A stretch of DNA of 7,194 nt from Deltaproteobacteria bacterium. GTDB taxonomy: Bacteria; Desulfobacterota; Syntrophia; Syntrophales; UBA2210. The stretch spans positions 1 to 7,194 of the forward strand of contig JAFGSH010000033.1 of assembly GCA_016934695.1 (NCBI GenBank), read 5' to 3'. The stretch's first letter is position 1. Every line of letters begins with the position of its first letter. Shown here in pieces: positions 4,581-7,194 of this stretch. The notes under the pieces are model-generated. The model ran no database searches. It was not told where the DNA came from and was given only the letters and a program-made list of their open reading frames with translations. The translations under genes were made by a program, and so were the position numbers.

Positions 4581-6989
4581 ATGGAAGCCAAGAAGCTCGT
4601 GCTCTGGTTTAATGAAATAGAGCTGGGGGATATTCCGCAGGTCGGAGGAAAAAACGCATCTCTGGGTGAGATGTTCCGGGAGCTGCCCGCCAAGGGGGTC
4701 AATATTCCGGATGGATTTGCCGTGACCGCCGACGCCTACCGATATCTCCTGGAGTCCGCCGGGATAGGGGAAGAAATCGAACAGATCCTCTCCGACCTGG
4801 ATACCCACGACATGCACAATCTCAGCGTAAAAGGGGAGAAGATCCGCTCCCTTATCTATAACGCCCCCATGCCTGACGATCTCAACCAGGCAATCCTCGA
4901 TGCCTACGGGAAACTCTGCGAGGAGTACGGGGAAGATACCGATGTGGCCGTGCGGTCGTCCGCCACAGCCGAAGACCTGCCGGATGCAAGTTTCGCCGGA
5001 CAGCAGGAGACATATCTAAACATCAGGGGGAAGGTGGGGTTGATCGATGCCTGCAAGCGGTGTTTCGCCTCCCTCTTCACCAACCGGGCCATCTCATACC
5101 GGGAAGACAAGAATTTTGACCACATGTCGGTGGCCCTCTCCATCGGCGTCCAGAAGATGGTGCGCTCCGATCTGGCGGCCTCCGGCGTTATCTTTTCCAT
5201 TGATACCGAATCGGGTTTCAAGGATGCCATTCTCCTCACCGGTTCGTACGGCTTGGGGGAACTGGTCGTCCAGGGGACGGTGAATCCCGATGAATTCTAT
5301 GTCTTCAAACCGACCCTTAAAACCGGTTTCAAACCGATCGTCCAGAAGAAGCTGGGGACCAAAGAGGTCAAGATGATCTATGCAACGGGGAAGGAAGAGC
5401 CCGTCGAGATCGTTCCGGTCCCGGAGGACGAAAGGAAACAGTTCTGCATCACGGAGGACGAGATCCTGAAACTGGCCCAGTGGACGACCATCATTGAGGA
5501 TCATTACTCAGCGCAGGCCGGGTACTTCAAACCCATGGATATCGAATGGGGGAAAGACGGCCGCACCGGTGAGCTCTTCATCCTGCAGGCCCGCCCCGAG
5601 ACCGTTCAGTCACAGAAGGACGCCAATGTCCTTGAGAGCTACAAACTTTCCGAGACGGGAACAGTCCTCGTGACGGGAACGGCGGTCGGATCGCGGATCG
5701 GCTCGGGCCCGGCCCATGTCATAGAGAGCGTCAACGAGATCAAGGAATTCAAAAAGGGTGAGGTCCTCATCACCGATATGACCGACCCCGACTGGGAACC
5801 GATCATGAAGATCGCCGCGGCCATTGTCACAAACAAGGGCGGACGGACCTGCCATGCGGCGATCATCAGCCGGGAACTGGGAGTTCCCTGCATCGTGGGA
5901 ACGGGAGACGGAACCGAGAAGCTCAAGGATGTCAAAGAGGTCACGGCATCGTGCGCCGAGGGTGAGGTGGGGAACGTCTATGAAGGTATCCTGAAATACG
6001 AGGTCACGAGGATCAACCTGGAGGAGATGGAGCGCCCCAAGACCAACATCATGATGAATGTGGGAAATCCCGATATCGCCTTCAACGTGGCCCATATCCC
6101 CAATGACGGGGTCGGCCTGGCGCGGCTGGAGTTCATCATCAGCAACTTCATCCAGATACACCCCATGGCCCTAGTCCAGTTTGAGACGCTGAAGGATGAA
6201 AAGACCAAGAAGGAGATCGAAGGACTCACGCTGGGGTACGCGAACAAGGTCGATTTCTTTGTCGACAAGCTGGCGCAGGGCGTGGCGAAGATCGGCGCCG
6301 CCTTCTATCCCAACGACGTTATCGTCAGGATGAGCGATTTCAAGAGCAACGAATACGCCAACCTGATCGGCGGCCCGCTCTTCGAGGTGGAGGAAGAAAA
6401 CCCGATGATCGGGTTCCGGGGTGCCTCGCGGTACTATGACGATCGCTATCGGGAAGGGTTTGAACTCGAGTGCAAGGCGATGCTGAAGGTCCGTAACGAG
6501 ATGGGGCTCTCCAACGTGAAGCTGATGATCCCCTTCTGCAGGACCGTGGAAGAGGCCGAGAAGGTCGTCGATGTGATGAAGAAGAACGGTCTCGTCCAGG
6601 GGGAGAATGGCCTCGAACTGTACATGATGGTGGAAATCCCCAGCAACGTCGTCCTCATAGAGGAGTTCGGAAAGATCTTCGACGGATTCTCCATCGGGTC
6701 GAATGACCTGACCCAGCTCACGCTGGGACTCGACAGGGATTCGGCACTCATATCCCATATCTTCGATGAACGGAACCCGGCGGTGACGACCCTCATCCGG
6801 GATGCGATCACCAAGGCGAACAAGATGGGGAGGAAGATCGGGATCTGCGGGCAGGCCCCGAGCGATTACCCCGAGTTTGCCGAGTTTCTTGTTGAATGCG
6901 GGATCAACAGCATCTCGCTCATCTCCGATACGGTGATCGGGACGACGCTGAAGGTCCTCGAGACGGAAAAGGCGCTGGGGAAGAAATAA
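4581..6989 (+). CDS. ppsA: Phosphoenolpyruvate synthase (pyruvate, water dikinase)
   Basis: The enzyme converts pyruvate + ATP + H2O to PEP + AMP + Pi in the cytoplasm, the entry step of gluconeogenesis from pyruvate. The 802 residues match the family length (E. coli about 792). The N-terminal ATP-grasp-like domain (about 16-350) has GGKNASLGEM and RSSATAEDLPDASFAGQQE beginning at Arg125. The swivelling phosphohistidine domain (about 380-465) has GGRTCHAAIISRELG with catalytic His425. The C-terminal TIM-barrel pyruvate/PEP domain (about 475-800) has GFRGASRYY (from 611), SIGSNDLTQLTLGLDRDS, and CGQAPSDYPEFAE with the active-site Cys756. The water-dikinase form of these motifs separates it from pyruvate phosphate dikinase. 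It is intact, with a strong Shine-Dalgarno, its own possible promoter and a terminator 27 nt after the stop. In an anaerobe it could supply PEP from acetyl-CoA-derived pyruvate, but that is inference. Confidence 0.97.
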   Translation: MEAKKLVLWFNEIELGDIPQVGGKNASLGEMFRELPAKGVNIPDGFAVTADAYRYLLESAGIGEEIEQILSDLDTHDMHNLSVKGEKIRSLIYNAPMPDDLNQAILDAYGKLCEEYGEDTDVAVRSSATAEDLPDASFAGQQETYLNIRGKVGLIDACKRCFASLFTNRAISYREDKNFDHMSVALSIGVQKMVRSDLAASGVIFSIDTESGFKDAILLTGSYGLGELVVQGTVNPDEFYVFKPTLKTGFKPIVQKKLGTKEVKMIYATGKEEPVEIVPVPEDERKQFCITEDEILKLAQWTTIIEDHYSAQAGYFKPMDIEWGKDGRTGELFILQARPETVQSQKDANVLESYKLSETGTVLVTGTAVGSRIGSGPAHVIESVNEIKEFKKGEVLITDMTDPDWEPIMKIAAAIVTNKGGRTCHAAIISRELGVPCIVGTGDGTEKLKDVKEVTASCAEGEVGNVYEGILKYEVTRINLEEMERPKTNIMMNVGNPDIAFNVAHIPNDGVGLARLEFIISNFIQIHPMALVQFETLKDEKTKKEIEGLTLGYANKVDFFVDKLAQGVAKIGAAFYPNDVIVRMSDFKSNEYANLIGGPLFEVEEENPMIGFRGASRYYDDRYREGFELECKAMLKVRNEMGLSNVKLMIPFCRTVEEAEKVVDVMKKNGLVQGENGLELYMMVEIPSNVVLIEEFGKIFDGFSIGSNDLTQLTLGLDRDSALISHIFDERNPAVTTLIRDAITKANKMGRKIGICGQAPSDYPEFAEFLVECGINSISLISDTVIGTTLKVLETEKALGKK

Positions 6990-7015
6990 CAGCGCCGGTC
7001 AGGATCATGACAATG

Positions 7016-7049
7016 AAAAGGGGTGCCGCCTTTGGGCGGCACCCCTTTT
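7016..7049. terminator. Bidirectional rho-independent terminator between ppsA and rnpB
   Basis: A perfect 11-bp GC-rich stem, GGGGTGCCGCC (7020-7030) and GGCGGCACCCC (7035-7045), closes on a TTTG loop. It is flanked by AAAA (7016-7019) and TTTT (7046-7049), which extend the pairing to 15 bp and give a U-tract in either direction. It lies 27 nt after the ppsA stop and about 12 nt past the expected rnpB 3' end, so it should end both convergent transcripts. Confidence 0.93.
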
Positions 7050-7060
7050 ATGTGCATGTC

Positions 7061-7194
7061 TGTCAGAGTAGATCTGTAAGCCGAGTTCTGTCTCTCTTTC
7101 CGGATTCCCGAAAAGAGCGATGATCATTCATCTGGGACAGCAGTTGCCTGCTGCCTCAAGCAACCTACCCGGAAACTTCGGACGGGCCGCCCTC
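7061..7194 (-). ncRNA. rnpB: RNase P RNA, 3' part (cut by window edge)
   Basis: This is the catalytic RNA of RNase P, which trims tRNA 5' leaders. Read on the minus strand, the segment carries the bacterial core signatures in order: GGGTAGGTTGCTTGAGG, then AGATGAATGATCA, then ACAGAACTCGGCTTACAG. They line up with E. coli GGGTAGGCTGCTTGAG, AGATGAATGACTG and ACAGAACCCGGCTTA. Between the first two lies a P18-like hairpin closed by a GCAA tetraloop (7136-7155). Between the last two lies an extra 10-bp hairpin (7094-7117) that E. coli lacks and that resembles P19 of other bacteria. The 3' end is placed by analogy with the 16-nt tail of the E. coli RNA, so it may be off by several bases. The 5' two-thirds lie beyond the right edge. 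Confidence 0.93.

Noticed and set aside
5610..6758. Minus-strand open frames of 183 and 195 codons inside ppsA
   Set aside because: They are antisense to well-conserved PpsA catalytic domains and have no protein-like features or ribosome binding sites that stand out.
4581..6989. Pyruvate phosphate dikinase (PpdK) instead of PpsA
   Set aside because: Length (802 rather than about 870-890 residues) and the motif forms GGRTCHAAIISRELG and CGQAPSDYPEFAEFL are those of the water-dikinase family.
6896..7123. Small plus-strand frame covering the ppsA end, the terminator and rnpB
   Set aside because: It reads out of frame through ppsA and then through a terminator hairpin and a structural RNA; it is not a credible gene.

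Overview
The window looks like chromosomal DNA of a Gram-negative-type bacterium, moderately GC-rich by eye. The protein flavour (UvrB, CorC-like proteins, PpsA) and a class A-like RNase P RNA are compatible with Desulfobacterota/Syntrophales-type 'deltaproteobacteria'. This placement is a guess from general resemblance, not from a search. I see no insertion sequence, phage gene, CRISPR array or tRNA.

Layout: (1) 1-836, minus strand: the N-terminal two-fifths or so of uvrB, cut by the left edge. (2) 837-1099: a divergent intergenic region. It holds a good sigma70-type promoter for the rightward genes, a structured leader with two competing hairpins, and a -35-like box plus a period-8 repeat on the uvrB side. 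(3) 1100-4426, plus strand: a compact three-gene operon of two tandem, overlapping CNNM/CorC-type membrane proteins (DUF21 + CBS pair + CorC_HlyC domain) and a free-standing uridyltransferase equal to only the N-terminal half of GlmU. (4) 4427-4580: an AT-richer spacer with a weak promoter candidate and a very strong Shine-Dalgarno sequence. (5) 4581-6989, plus strand: phosphoenolpyruvate synthase, ppsA. (6) 7016-7049: a perfect rho-independent terminator that works on both strands, shared with (7) the 3' part of the RNase P RNA gene rnpB, which runs leftward from the right edge.

How the genes fit together: uvrB, ppsA and rnpB are housekeeping genes for nucleotide excision repair, gluconeogenic PEP formation and tRNA 5' maturation. 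The central operon joins a predicted Mg2+-linked membrane system to UDP-GlcNAc synthesis, the precursor for peptidoglycan and LPS. The most interesting feature is the asymmetry of the membrane pair. The first protein has lost the conserved Asp of both CBS nucleotide-binding motifs, while the second keeps both. With the 8-nt reading-frame overlap this suggests a heteromeric complex with one sensing and one non-sensing subunit. This is inference. No clearly new multi-gene system is visible.
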